A DNA stretch of 64,000 nt from CAIWHR01 sp963830485 (GTDB lineage Bacteria > Pseudomonadota > Gammaproteobacteria > Burkholderiales > Casimicrobiaceae): assembly GCA_963830485.1 (NCBI GenBank), contig CAWHNE010000021.1, positions 124,001 through 188,000 on the forward strand. The letters run 5' to 3'. Positions 1-10,835 of the stretch are shown piece after piece. How positions within the stretch are numbered: position 1 is the stretch's first letter; each line of letters opens with the position of its first letter. The notes under the pieces are model-generated. The model saw only the letters and a program-made list of their open reading frames with translations. It did not search any database and was not told the DNA's origin. A program made the translations under genes and the position numbers.

Positions 1-2797
1 GGAACGGAGCATGTCGTCGACAGGCTGCTCGGCGGCGTCATGACCATGGCGCTCGGTGCCGGCCTGTATCCCGACGCGCCCGGCGCGCATCAGATCTTCC
101 TCAACACCGGCGCCAATCGCGACAATCCGTTGCAGTTGCCACGCCCGGAGGCAGCGATCGTGGTCGGACTTGGCGCCGAGGGCAAGCTCCTCGCCACCGA
201 TCTCGTCGGCACGGTGCGACAGGCGGTGATGGCGTGGTCGCAGCGCCTGACCGAAATGCCCGGTGGCGCTCCCGGCGTCTTCGAGGTGGCTTCGACACTG
301 ATCGGCAGCGGTGGAATGGGCATTTCGGCGGGGCAGGCGGCTCAGCTCATCGCACAGGGCGTACACGATGCCAACGCCCGCATGACGAGAAGTGGCTGGC
401 CCGTCGCGAGCCATCTCTATCTCGTCGAGCTGTACCTCGATCGTGCCGGAGACGTCTGGCGCGCGCTGCAAGTGCAGGCTGCCGCCGCGCCAGGCGATTT
501 CGTGGTGAGCGAGTCCGTGACCTACGGGCCGGGAGCGCTCCCACGCTTGCTCGACTCCGGCTATCGGGGCGCTGATTACGATTTGATCTCGGCGGTGACA
601 CGGGAGGGAAAGGGCGGCGAATCCCAAATCGTCTACACCCTCGACACGAAACGTGCACGCAGCGAGGTTCGCGCGCAGGCAACGCAGAGTCGGCTGTTGC
701 GAAAGCTCGTGGCGGGCGTTCCCCAGGACAGGCCTGGCGATGCATCCATCGGCCGCGCGCTGTTCAAGCTGTTGATACCGCTGGAGATGGAACCCTTTCT
801 CGGCGGCACGACCGACGTGCAACTCGAGCTCGATGGGGGCACCGCGGGCATTCCGTGGGAAATGCTCGAGAGCGAAACGACCGGTGACGGCTCCGATCCG
901 CGGCCCTGGGCGATTCGCACCAAACTGCTGCGCAAGCTTCGTACGGCCGATTTTCGGGCGCAAGTGGCCGACGCGAACGCCGATGCCAGTGTGCTGATCA
1001 TTGGAGAGCCGGCGTGCGATCCCGAGGTTTGTCCACGTTTGCCGGGTGCGCGCGACGAGGCCGAGGCGGTCGCGCAGCGGCTGTCGGCGGCGCTTGGCGC
1101 CGATCGAGTGAACGCGCTGATCAGCCCGGAGGACCCCGAGCAACTCGGCGCCGATGCACAAACCATCATCAATGCCCTGCTCGGACGCGACTGGCGCATC
1201 GTTCACGTCGCGGGGCATGGCGCGTTGCCGGAGAAGATCGGGCCGCCACCGAAGAAAGCCGGCGACCCCCCGCAGTTAGACGGGGACCCGCGCGGCGTCG
1301 TGCTTTCCGACGGGACCTTCCTCGGGCCACGGGAGATCCGCAGCATGCGCAAGGTCCCCGAACTGGTGTTCGTGAATTGTTGCCATCTCGCGGCGCGCGA
1401 TGCGGCTCAACTGCTGACCGGGGATGGGATGGACCGCGCCGCGCCCACGGATCGCCCGCGCTTCGCCGCCGGGGTCGCCGAAGAGCTGATCAAGATCGGC
1501 GTCCGGTGCGTCATTGCCGCCGGCTGGGCCGTCGATGACACCGCCGCCAAGGCCTTTGCCACTCGCTTCTACGACGCCCTGGTGCGCGGCCGCCGGTTCA
1601 TCGATGCCGTCGCTGAAGCCCGCGAGGAGGCCTGGGAAAAGGGAGGCAACACCTGGGCGGCCTATCAGTGTTACGGCGACCCGGACTGGACTTTCTCCCC
1701 CGACGCGCCCGATGCGCAGCGGCCCCGCACTTCATTGGCCGATGAATTCGCCGGTGTTGCGTCGTCGAAGGGTCTCTTGCTCGCGCTCGAGTCGCTCGCC
1801 GTGAAGAGCAAGTTTCAGAGGGTGCCGGCCCTCGAACAACAGGCAAGGATCCGCCACCTTGAAGCCAAATTCGCGCCGCGTTGGGCGCATATCGGTGAGA
1901 TCGCCGAAGGATTCGGACGCGCGTGGGACGAAGCCGGCGACCGTGCGCCTGCGATCAAGTGGTACACGCGCGCGCTCGCAGCAAACGACGGGACCGCCTC
2001 GCTCAAAGCCGTCGAGCAGCTCGGGAATCTTCGTGCGCGGCGGGCCTGGGAAATGGCGGCGAAGCTCCTGCATCCATCCGTTCGTCACCCCGCGGGACCC
2101 TCCGCAGGCCCCCGCAAGCGAGGCAAAGCTGCAGATGGTCACTCGCGGCGACGCGACCCGGGCGCGCGGCGCCGCAGTCAATGCTGCTCGTACCGAGATC
2201 GCGGCCGCACTCGCCACGCTCGAACGGTTGACTAACCTGCAGCCGTCGATCGAACGGGAGAGCCTCTGCGGGTCCGCCTGGAAGCGCATGGCATTGCTCG
2301 AGGCAGAAGCGGGACGACCGAGCGCGGAAATCAAGGCCATCGCAAACATGAAGCTGCGCTACGGGAACGCGGAGAAGTTGGCGCGCGCCAGCAATGATCC
2401 TCTGCTCTTCTACCCTGCGCTCAATCGGATGGCGGCCGAGCTGATCGTGGATGCCGCCAGGCCGGGCTGGCGCGGCTTCGATTCAGGGGCGCTCGCCGAG
2501 GTGAGAAACGATCTGGCCGCGAAAACGCGCGATGATCCTGACTTCTGGAGCGTCGTCGGACTGACAGAGCTGCGACTCTACGCGGCAATCGCCAAACGCA
2601 CTCTGGCGGTCGAGCTCGAGGCAATCCTTCGCGAATATCGCGATCTACACGGACGGGTCAGCGCGACGACGTACTGGAGTTCCGTGCTCGACCAGGTGCG
2701 CTTTGTCTTGCCCAAATACGAAAAGCGCGCAGCGGCGGCCGAGAAGAAGGCAGCCATAGCATTGACGAAATACCTGGAGAGCCTGGCCCGAGCGTGA
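1..2797 (+). CDS. CHAT-domain (caspase-like) protein, 5' partial, with a frameshift
   Basis: The frame is open from the first base, so the true start probably lies upstream of the window; the first ATG is at 40. The middle of the protein is a CHAT peptidase domain: the catalytic His is in a VAGHG motif (codon 1216-1218) and the catalytic Cys in an FVNCC motif (codons 1378-1383), followed by the usual C-terminal YGDP segment near 1670. CHAT proteins are caspase/separase-clan cysteine proteases, often in conflict or programmed-death systems. After about residue 600 the protein becomes helical and TPR-like (a paired AIKWYTRAL motif). The first frame stops at 2235, but sensible helical coding continues in the +2 frame to 2797 (in-frame ATG at 2135), so a one-base indel between about 2050 and 2130 is likely. 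What it cleaves cannot be told because its upstream neighbours lie outside the window. Confidence 0.75.
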
Positions 2798-3077
2798 ACG
2801 ACCACGCCTGGTCACGCGCACGAGCGACCCCGACCGGGCCGGTCGTTCCCGATTCGCTGACGTAGCGGCCTCCCCGAGCCGTTCACCTTCGGTCGTCCGC
2901 TCGAAGTCCGTGATCGAAGCGGGCGACGGCGACTGGCCGACGCGATCCCGGCGCCTGCCGCCGAACCCCGACGTTGTCGCGTGCCGACCTGGCGCTTAGC
3001 CGTTCGACAGGGCCCAGCGTCGCAGAGCCGCCGGTCGCAATACCATGTCAGCGTCATGTTTATGAATGCATTGGCGT

Positions 3078-3093
3078 GTAGGAATCGTCCTAC
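3078..3093. promoter_or_regulatory. Inverted repeat GTAGGA-n4-TCCTAC
   Basis: A perfect 6-bp inverted repeat around a 4-bp centre, about 60 bases before a sigma-70-like promoter. TCCTAC also occurs twice ahead of the BON lipoprotein gene near 12.75 kb, so a shared regulator is possible. That link is inference. Confidence 0.35.
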
Positions 3094-3149
3094 ATGAATG
3101 CGTGTCATTTCTGGTATTGATCCATGACAATAATACGGTTGAAATGCTG

Positions 3150-3177
3150 TTGACGCCATTCCGCAGTCGTGTAAAAT
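3150..3177 (+). promoter_or_regulatory. Candidate sigma-70 promoter for the FN3 gene
   Basis: TTGACG and TAAAAT are separated by 16 bases in an AT-rich stretch. The start codon of the FN3 gene is about 360 bases downstream, so the leader would be long. Confidence 0.4.
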
Positions 3178-3535
3178 TCAACCTGTCGTTAACAACAATT
3201 TTTAGTAGATAATGTAGAAAAAACATGATGTTAGTTTCTAATCTCCAGATCATGCTGTCGTCATCTTCTTGATATTGAATTGAAGTTTCGAAAGCTAATC
3301 GCATCGAACGGGGTACCGCAGCGCCCGTTGCAGCAACTTCGCAGTTTCTGTCTGGTTTCGGGCGGGAACGTACAGCAACCGTGATCCCGTCCGATCGCCG
3401 CTACGGCGAATCGCACGCAAACGCGTGACGCACGCCGGCGGCCTCTCCCCATCGTGGGTCAGCGCTCCCGTCTGCCAGGTACCTCCGGGTGCCTCGCGGT
3501 GTCGCGAGGGAACAACTGTATTCGATGGAGGCACC

Positions 3536-6263
3536 ATGACCCGATTCCCGGGACGCATCGGCTTGCTCGCGCAGCGCACGCTTGCGCGGGCTGGCGCATT
3601 GTTCGCGGTCTTGCTCGCGTTTGCCGCTCCCGCACTTGCGGGCAGCGTCACGCTGGCGTGGGACCCCGTCACCAGTCCGCTGCTGGCGGGCTACGTCATC
3701 CATTACGGTCCCGGTGCAGGCAGTTACACGGCTTCGATCGACGTCGGAAACGTCACCACGTCCACCGTCTCCGCGCTCACCGAGGGCGCCACCTATCACT
3801 TCGCCGTGACCGCCTACAATTCCGCACACGTCGAGGGAGGCCTGTCGAACGACGTCGCCGCCACGATCGCGTACACGGTGCCTGTTGCCAACTTCTCCGC
3901 AAGCACTGTGTTGGGTCCCGCACCGCTCGCGCTGAACTTCATCAACACGTCGACAGGCACGATCACGAGTCACGCCTGGACTTTCGGCGACGGCACGACC
4001 AGCACCGTCGCGAATCCGACGAAGGTCTATTCGACCCCGGGCAGCTACACGGTCGGACTCACCGTCACCGGCCCGGGCGGCAGCAACGTCAAGACCAAAC
4101 CGAACTACATCACCGTCACCGGATCCTCCGACACGACGCCGCCCAGCGCGCCGGGGACCCTGACCGCCGTCGCGGCGGGAAGCTCGGCCATCAACCTCAC
4201 CTGGAGCGCCGCGACGGACAACGTCGGAGTGACGGGCTACAGGGTGGAGCGCTGCCAGGGCGCGAGCTGCACGACGTTCGCCCAGATCGCGACGCCGACC
4301 GGCACCTCGTACAACGATTCGGGACTTGTGGCGGGCTCGACGTATCGTTATCGCGTCCGCGCCACCGACGCCGCGGGGAATCTCGGCGCCTATTCGCCGA
4401 TCGCCTCGGCGACGACGTCGTCGGCCCCCGATACGACACCGCCGACGGCGCCCGCGAGCCTCACGGCCACCGCGGCCGGCAGCACCGCGATCAGCCTCAC
4501 CTGGAGCGCCGCGACGGACAACGTCGGAGTGACGAGCTACAGGGTGGAGCGCTGCCAGGGTGCGAGCTGCACGACGTTCGCCCAGATCGCGACGCCGGCG
4601 GGCACCTCGTACAGCGATTCCGGCCTCGTCGCGGGCACCACGTATCGCTATCGCGTCAGAGCGACGGACGCCGCGGGCAATCTCGGCCCCTATTCCGCGA
4701 TCGCCTCGGCGACGACCTCCGCCGGATCCGACACGACACCGCCGAGCGCGCCGGGAACCCCGTCCGCCACGGCTACAAGCAGTAGCGCCATCAGCCTCAC
4801 CTGGACCGCCGCCACCGACAACGTCGGGGTGACCGGATACAAGGTCGAGCGCTGCCTGGGCGCGAGCTGCACGACGTTCGCCCAGATCGCGACGCCGACC
4901 GGTACCTCGTACAGCGATTCCGGCCTCGTCGCCGGCACCACGTATCGCTATCGCGTCCGAGCGACAGACGCCGCGGGCAATCTCGGCCCCTATTCCGCCG
5001 ATCGCCGCGGCAACGACACCGACCGCCGCCGACACGACACCCCCAAGCGCGCCGCCTAATCTGACCGCCACGGTCACCGTGAATGTCGGCCCCGCTATCG
5101 TTGTGACTTGGACGGCTGCCACCGACAATGTTGGGGTGACCGGATACAGGGTCGAGCGTTGTCTGGGCGCGAGCTGCACAACGTTCGCGCAGATTGCCAC
5201 AACGACCGGAACCTCTTACATCGAATCCGGCCTCGCGGCGGGCACCACCTATCGCTATCGCGTCAGAGCGACGGACGCCGCAGGCAATCTCGGCCCCTAC
5301 TCCGCGATCGCCTCCGCGACGGCCCCGACCGCCGCCGACACGACGCCGCCGAGCGTGCCCGGCAATCTCACGTCGACGGCCACCGGATCTGCCGGCATCA
5401 ACCTGAGCTGGACCGCCTCGACGGACAGCGTCGGCGTGACGGGTTACCGCATCGAGCGCTGTCACGGGCCGGGCTGCACTTCGTTCGCTCAGGTCGCCAC
5501 TACGACGAGCCCCTCGTTAAGCGACACCGGGCTCGTTGCGGCGACCGCCCACAGCTATCGCGTTCGCGCGACGGACGCCGCCGGAAACCTGAGCGGATAT
5601 TCGAACGTCACGACGGCAACGACGACAGGACCCGGAGCGGTTCCCATCGCCTTCGTCCAGCAAAACTATGCGACACCCCAGACACCGCAGTCCTCCGTCG
5701 CGGTCCTCTACCTGGCAGCGCAGACCGCAGGCAATCTCAACGTCGTCGTCGTCGGCTGGAACGACACGACGGCCACGGTGACTTCCGTCATCGACACAAA
5801 GGGCAACGTCTACACGCGGGCGGTGGGACCGACGACGTATCCGACGAGGCTCAGCCAGTCGATCTATTACGCCAAGAACATCGTCGCCGCAGCGGCCAAT
5901 GCGAATGTCGTCACTGTAAGATTCAGCACAGCAGCGGTCTATGCCGACATACGTGTCGTCGAATACGCCGGCATCGATCGCGTCAACCCTGTCGACGTCG
6001 TCGCTACCGGAAGCGGGACAGGGATCCTAAGCGTTACTTCGGCCGTCACCACAACGAAGGCGAACGCCCTGCTTTTCGGCGCCAATACCGTAACGTCGGT
6101 TAACACCGGACCCGGGCCCGGATTCACGAGGCGCGTCATCACGTCTCCCGACGGCGACATCGTCGAGGACCGCATCGTGTCCGTGACGGGAAGCTACAGC
6201 GCCAGCGCACCCATGACCGCCGGCGATTGGGTCATGCAGCTCGTAGCGTTTCGCGGCCTATAG
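3536..6263 (+). CDS. Secreted fibronectin type III / PKD repeat protein (frameshifted)
   Basis: Starts at an ATG preceded by GGAG. Residues 1-36 form a signal peptide (basic N-terminus, hydrophobic core, ending near ALAG). Then follow an FN3-like domain, a PKD domain (AWTFGDG motif), and five FN3 domains of about 100 residues, several nearly identical. The last 200 residues form a separate beta-rich C-terminal domain. An extra C in CCGCCG at 4995-5000 throws the frame, which would stop at 5059; removing it restores an unbroken FN3 linker (the TTPPSAP pattern seen in the other repeats) into the frame ending at 6263. This is therefore one gene with a single indel. FN3/PKD arrays occur in extracellular adhesins and polysaccharide-binding proteins; no catalytic domain is visible. 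The repeat array makes either sequencing error or slippage credible. Confidence 0.8.
4135..5340 (+). repeat. Tandem about 300-bp FN3-coding repeats
   Basis: The segments beginning near 4201, 4501 and 4801 align at an exact 300-bp spacing with very few differences; a fourth near 5107 is offset by the one-base insertion and more diverged. Each unit encodes one FN3 domain. The high DNA identity points to recent expansion or gene conversion. Confidence 0.8.
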
Positions 6264-6305
6264 TTCGGAGCGACGCGCGCGTGGAATGCCGACGCTAACG
6301 TTGTG

Positions 6306-7064
6306 TTATTTCGCGCGGGACCCCGTGAGCATCCGGTACCGCGCCATGTGACGGATCGCGTCCTTAGGCCGCGCGAGCTTCTCGCAGAGTAGCGACAGGT
6401 TGTAGTGGCAATCCACGAGGTCGGGCTCGGCGCGGAGCGCCGCTTCGTACGCGGCGAGCGCTTCCGGCGCGCGATCCATGTCTTCGAGGAGGACGCCGAG
6501 GTTGTAGTGGAGGGTCGCATCGTCGCCGCAGGCTGCGATCGCCTCGCGGTAGGCGCGCTCGGCGCTTGCGAAGCGCTTCGCGTCGTGTAGCAACCGCCCC
6601 CGGTTGATGTGGGCATCGACGAATGCCGGATCGACGTCGATTGCGCGCTCGTACGCCGCCAGCGCCTCGTCGGGGGCCTCCCCCTCGAGCGCGACCGCCC
6701 GCTCGAACCAATCCTGCGCGCGGTTCGCCGTCGCCACGGCGGGCGCGCGCTCGATCACGCTCAGGGCACCCGCGGCGGGATCGCCGTCGAACTCGAGCAG
6801 ATATTGCCCCGATTCGGCCTGCCATCGACCGCCGCCCTCGCGGACGACGACGCGATCGGCGACCGCGCAAATGCTGAGCCCCGACAGCGGCATGGCGTCG
6901 GGCAGGTGGCGCCGCAGCTCGCGCAACGATCGCGTGATCCGACGCGCGGGCACGCGCGCTTCGGCCAGCGCCTGCGCGGTACGCAGCACGATCAGGTCCT
7001 GGAACGAGAACAGCCACGCGCCACGGCGTCCGCGCGCCGGCGTGACGAAGCCGGCGGCGATCAA
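6306..7064 (-). CDS. MerR-like HTH and TPR protein
   Basis: The N-terminus resembles a MerR-type winged helix, and the C-terminal half holds TPR motifs (AYERAIDVDPAFVDAH-like, then two more 34-residue units). The fusion suggests a DNA-binding or protein-scaffolding regulator. The start is a puzzle. The only standard start in this frame is TTG at 7064, yet the preceding in-frame codons up to about 7130 encode the first recognition helices (GVRDVERLL, SRSTIRS), which belong to the same HTH. Either a rare start such as ATC/ATA is used, or a base was lost upstream. It follows ku with a short gap on the same strand and may be cotranscribed with the end-joining genes. Confidence 0.65.
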   Translation of the reverse strand: MIAAGFVTPARGRRGAWLFSFQDLIVLRTAQALAEARVPARRITRSLRELRRHLPDAMPLSGLSICAVADRVVVREGGGRWQAESGQYLLEFDGDPAAGALSVIERAPAVATANRAQDWFERAVALEGEAPDEALAAYERAIDVDPAFVDAHINRGRLLHDAKRFASAERAYREAIAACGDDATLHYNLGVLLEDMDRAPEALAAYEAALRAEPDLVDCHYNLSLLCEKLARPKDAIRHMARYRMLTGSRAK

Positions 7065-7156
7065 TGAGCGAATCGTGCTGCGCGACAGACGGAGCAGCCG
7101 CTCGACGTCGCGGACGCCGTAGGATTGCCCTGCCTCGATGCGTTGAGCGGCGGGAC

Positions 7157-8050
7157 TTATTTCTTGGCAGCCTTGCGCGTCGCCGGCGCGGCCGGCTCGG
7201 CCTGCTGCGCCCGCTTGGGCGGCTTCCGCGTCGCAGCCGCCGGCTCAGGCGCGGCCGCCGCAGCGCGCGCGGGCTTCTTCTTCTCGAGGCTCGCGCGGAG
7301 CGCTTCCATGAGATCGATGACCTGCGCGCCGCCACCTTCGGGCGCCTCGGTCAGGGTGATCTCCTGGCCCTCGACCTTCTTCTCGACCGCCGCGTGGATG
7401 CGGGCGGCCACTTCGTCGGTGTACTGGGAAGGGTCGAACGTCTCCGAGGTCTGCTGCTCGATCAACTGCTGCGCGAGCTTCAGCTCGGCGGGCTTCACGT
7501 CGGTCTTCGGGATCTCGAGCTCCTTCATCGCGCGCACCTCACCCGCGTAAAGGAGCTGCTGCATCACGAGGCCGTCCTCGACCGGACGGATCATCACGAT
7601 GTACTGCTTGCCGCGCGCGGCCCACCGCCCGAGCGCGCACCGCTTCGACTCGCGCAGCGCGCTCGCAAGCAACGCGTACGGTTTCGCGCCGCCCTTGTCG
7701 GGCGCGAGATAGTAGGCCTTGTCGAAGTAGACGGGATCGACCGCCTCGAGCGGCACGAATTCCGTGATCTCGGCCATGTGCGTCCCGGCCTCCTCCATCG
7801 CCTTCAGCTCTTCGGGCGTGAAGATCACGTACTGGTCCTTCGCGAATTCGTACCCCTTGACGATGTCCTCGCGCGCGACCGGCACTTCTTCCTTCAGGCA
7901 TATGTACTGCTGCTTGAGCCGCGAGCCGCAGCCCTTGTGCAGCATGTTGAAGGAGATCGTCTTGCTCGCCTCGGTGGCCGAATAGAGCTTCACCGGGATC
8001 GACACCAATCCGAACGAGACGGTCAAACTCGCGATCGATCGTGCAGCCAT
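7157..8050 (-). CDS. ku: Non-homologous end joining protein Ku
   Basis: Bacterial Ku of about 297 residues. The opening (MAARSIASL, then SFGLVSIPVKLY) is the classic Ku start, and the beta-barrel core follows. The last 60 residues are a Lys/Ala/Pro-rich tail typical of Ku proteins that recruit LigD and bind DNA. Two ATGs are adjacent (8053 and 8050); GGGAGG sits 1 and 4 bases ahead of them, which favours 8050. It binds double-strand break ends as a homodimer and brings in LigD, whose gene lies immediately upstream on the same strand. Confidence 0.95.
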   Translation of the reverse strand: MAARSIASLTVSFGLVSIPVKLYSATEASKTISFNMLHKGCGSRLKQQYICLKEEVPVAREDIVKGYEFAKDQYVIFTPEELKAMEEAGTHMAEITEFVPLEAVDPVYFDKAYYLAPDKGGAKPYALLASALRESKRCALGRWAARGKQYIVMIRPVEDGLVMQQLLYAGEVRAMKELEIPKTDVKPAELKLAQQLIEQQTSETFDPSQYTDEVAARIHAAVEKKVEGQEITLTEAPEGGGAQVIDLMEALRASLEKKKPARAAAAAPEPAAATRKPPKRAQQAEPAAPATRKAAKK

Positions 8051-8122
8051 CATGCCTCCCGCCGCTGCGGCGCCTGCATGCGAACTACGAAATATGTCAA
8101 TGTTTTCCGCAATTTGCAAGCC

Positions 8123-10805
8123 TCAGCCCACAGTTCGTGACAACGCCGCCTCCAGGCTTTGCTTCTTTTGCAACGCATCTCGCCACCGGTCGCCCGTAGC
8201 GGCAAGGCGCTCCGGTGCATTCGCGATCGTGAAATCGAGCGGGTGCGCACCGGCGAGCTCTTCCCACGTCAGCGGCATGGACACCGGCGCCCCGGGCTCG
8301 CCGCGCGGCGAATAGGCAACGTTCAACGTCTTGCCGCGGACATTCATGTTGTAGTCCATGAAGATCTTCCCGGTCCGCTTTGGAATGCTCCATTCCAGGG
8401 TGATGTCCTTCGGATGCAGGCGCTGGAGGTGGCGGCCGACGAGCTCCGACACGTGGCGGGCCGCGTCGAAGTCGAGCGTGCGCTTGATCGGGACGAACAC
8501 GTGCAGGCCCGTCTTGCCCGAGGTCTTGACGATGGGTTCGAGCGACATGCTCTGCAGCAGCTCGCGCAGCCAGAACGCTACTTCCTTGCCCTTCTCGAAG
8601 GCGACCGTGTTGAGCTCGGGCTCCGCGCCTTTGGCTTCCTTGCCGGAATAGATATAGGGATCGAGATCGAACAGCACGTAGTCGGGATAGTTCAACACCG
8701 AGGCTTCGAGCGACTGGAGGGAGGTCGCGTAGTCGGTGCTCGCGGACACCGCGTCGGGGCCGGGCTTCGCGCGCGAATGCCAGACGTGGAACTCGAGCGT
8801 CCCCGATTGCGCAAGCCAGAGCAACGTCGGCAGGTTGTTGCACATCAGGTAGTCGTGCCGTTCGTCCTTGTGCTCGGAAAACACGGTGATGCTCTCGACG
8901 AAGTCCGGCCGCTCCTGCTCCCAGTGCTTCTGGAAGAAACGCTGGCCGCGGATGCCGTCGGGCATGCGGATCATCGTGAGTGGACGGTCGGCCAAGTGCG
9001 GCAGGATGTAGGGCGCGACCTGTGCGCAGTAGATCAAGAGGTCGCGCTTGGTGTACGCGGGAAGCGCGCGCGCCGGATCCGCGGGCCAGTAGACGCGATC
9101 GAGGTTGGTGAGCTTGATCCGGTGCGTGCCGACGGCCAGCGTGATTCCGGCCTTCCTGTTCTGCAGCTGTGCGACGACTTCGTCGGTCGGCTGCGGCGCG
9201 GGGCCGGTAACGGCGCGCCGCACCAATTTCGGATCGATGTCGTCGCGCAGCCGCAGGAACACGGGCGCGCGCAGGTGATCGTCGTCGGTCCAACTCTGGA
9301 AGCTCACCTCGGCGACGGTTTCGGGCTCGACCCACGTCGTCGGCGCGTTCTGTTCCGGCTTTTCCACGAAAGGACATGTGCGTCGCTTGAGCTTCTCCAG
9401 CCGTTTCTTGGCGTCCGCCAACGTGCGCTCGTCGAAGCCCGATCCGACGTGCGATGCGTAATGCAGCAGCTTGTCGTCGTCCCAATACCCGACCAGGAGC
9501 GCGCCCAGCGGCGCGCGCGAGCCTTTTCCCTGAGTGAAGCCGCCGACGACGAAGTCCGCAGTGGACACGGGCTTGACCTTGAGCCACGACGTCGACCGGC
9601 GGCCGGCCTCGTAACGGCTTTCCTTGCGCTTGCCGACCACGCCTTCGAAGCCGCTCGCGAGCGCGGCGGCGCTCAATGCGATCCCGTCCTCCGTCGCGTG
9701 CACGAGCTGCACGAGAGGAGACGGCAGCAGGCATTGCGCGAGATAGCGCCGCCGATCCTTGTAAGGCGACTTGCGCAGATCGACGCCTGCGAAGTAGAGC
9801 AGATCGAAGCAGACGAAGACCACGGGTATGTTGATGTCCGCCGCGGCGATCTCTCGCTCCGTCTTCAACTGCGCGCGGTCCTGCATCGCCTCGAATGACG
9901 GCTTGCCTGCCCACATCGAATGCGACGAGCTCGCCGTCCAGGATCATGCTACCCGCGGCCTGCTGGGAAAGCTCGGCGACGAGTCGCGGAAACTGGGGGG
10001 CGAGCTCGAGCCCGCGCCGCGAGCGGAGCCTGACATCCTGCCCGTCGATGAAGGCGAGCACGCGATAGCCGTCGAGCTTGGGCTCCCACATCCAGTCCGC
10101 GCGATGGAACGGCGCATCGCCGGCTTCGGCCAGCATCGGCGCGAGCTTCGCGGGCATCGGTTCGAGCTTGCCCGCGGGCGCGAGTCGCGTGGCGGGGATG
10201 CGCTCGACGGGAAGGAACTTGAGCTCCTCGACCGTCTTGCCGGAAAGCACCGAATGGTTCTGCGCCGTGACATCGGCGGACACGGCGAACCGGTCCTTGT
10301 GCTTGATCATGAGCCACTGGTTCTTTTCCTTGGTGCGCACGAGTGCGAAGGACCCCTTCAGCTTCTCGCCGCGCAGGAGCACGCTGAGCTTGCCTTTCGC
10401 GAGGCCGTCGCGGACCTCGCGCTCAGCCCGTTCGCGATCGTGGAACGATGTCGCGCCGCCTTCGTCGGGCGAGTAGACGCCGCAATCCCAGACGATCACC
10501 TCGCCGGCGCCGTACTGCCCGGCTGGAATCACGCCTTCGAACGAGGCATAGTCGTACGGGTGATCCTCGGTCTCGACGGCAAGGCGCTTCTCGCCGCGAT
10601 CGAGCGACGGACCCTTGGGCACGGCCCAGGATTTGAGGACGCCGTCGCATTCGAGCCGGAAGTCGTAGTGCAGCCGCGTGGCCGAATGTTGCTGGACGAC
10701 GAACAAGAGCGGCCCGTGCCGCGCCGCGGGCAGCGCCGCCGGCGGCTCGGGGGTGGCCGTGAAGGTCCGCTTGGCGGAATACTCGGCAAGGGAATTTTTC
10801 GCCAC
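8123..10805 (-). CDS. ligD: Multifunctional ATP-dependent DNA ligase LigD (frameshifted)
   Basis: Domain order is phosphoesterase, ligase, polymerase. The N-terminal 3'-phosphoesterase domain shows HYDFRLE and WAVPKGPS motifs. The ligase domain has the KLDGYR nucleotidyl-lysine motif and LDGELVAFD. The C-terminal primase-polymerase domain includes the DLDPY metal-binding motif. Translation from the ATG at 10805 leaves the correct frame near 9920, right after LDGELVAFD; the rest (GKPSFEAMQ onward) continues in another frame to the stop at 8123. Both halves are fully conserved around the break, so one-base sequencing error is more likely than a real split, but a genuine inactivating mutation would disable end joining. 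Ku lies 70 bases downstream, the usual partner arrangement. Confidence 0.9.
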
Positions 10806-10835
10806 GGCGAGATTCTACTGACAGGGAGCTGACTC

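Larger units (their letters stand above)
2798..3535. other. Intergenic region, AT-rich in the middle
   Basis: No convincing gene. The stretch 3040-3300 is much richer in A and T than its surroundings and holds a short inverted repeat (3078-3093) and a plausible sigma-70 promoter (3150-3177). The last 230 bases are GC-rich again and would be a long leader for the FN3 gene. I found no riboswitch consensus in that leader. Confidence 0.5.

Noticed and set aside
3400..3535. Possible cyclic-di-GMP riboswitch in the FN3 leader
   Set aside because: No match to the conserved GEMM core; only general GC-rich pairing.
3401..5200. Long leftward frame opposite the FN3 gene
   Set aside because: Arg/Gly/Ala-rich and repetitive; a mirror of the FN3 repeats with no start signal.
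8097..9900. Continuation of the LigD start frame beyond 9920
   Set aside because: It turns Arg-rich and antisense-like after the break; the ligase and polymerase motifs are in another frame.
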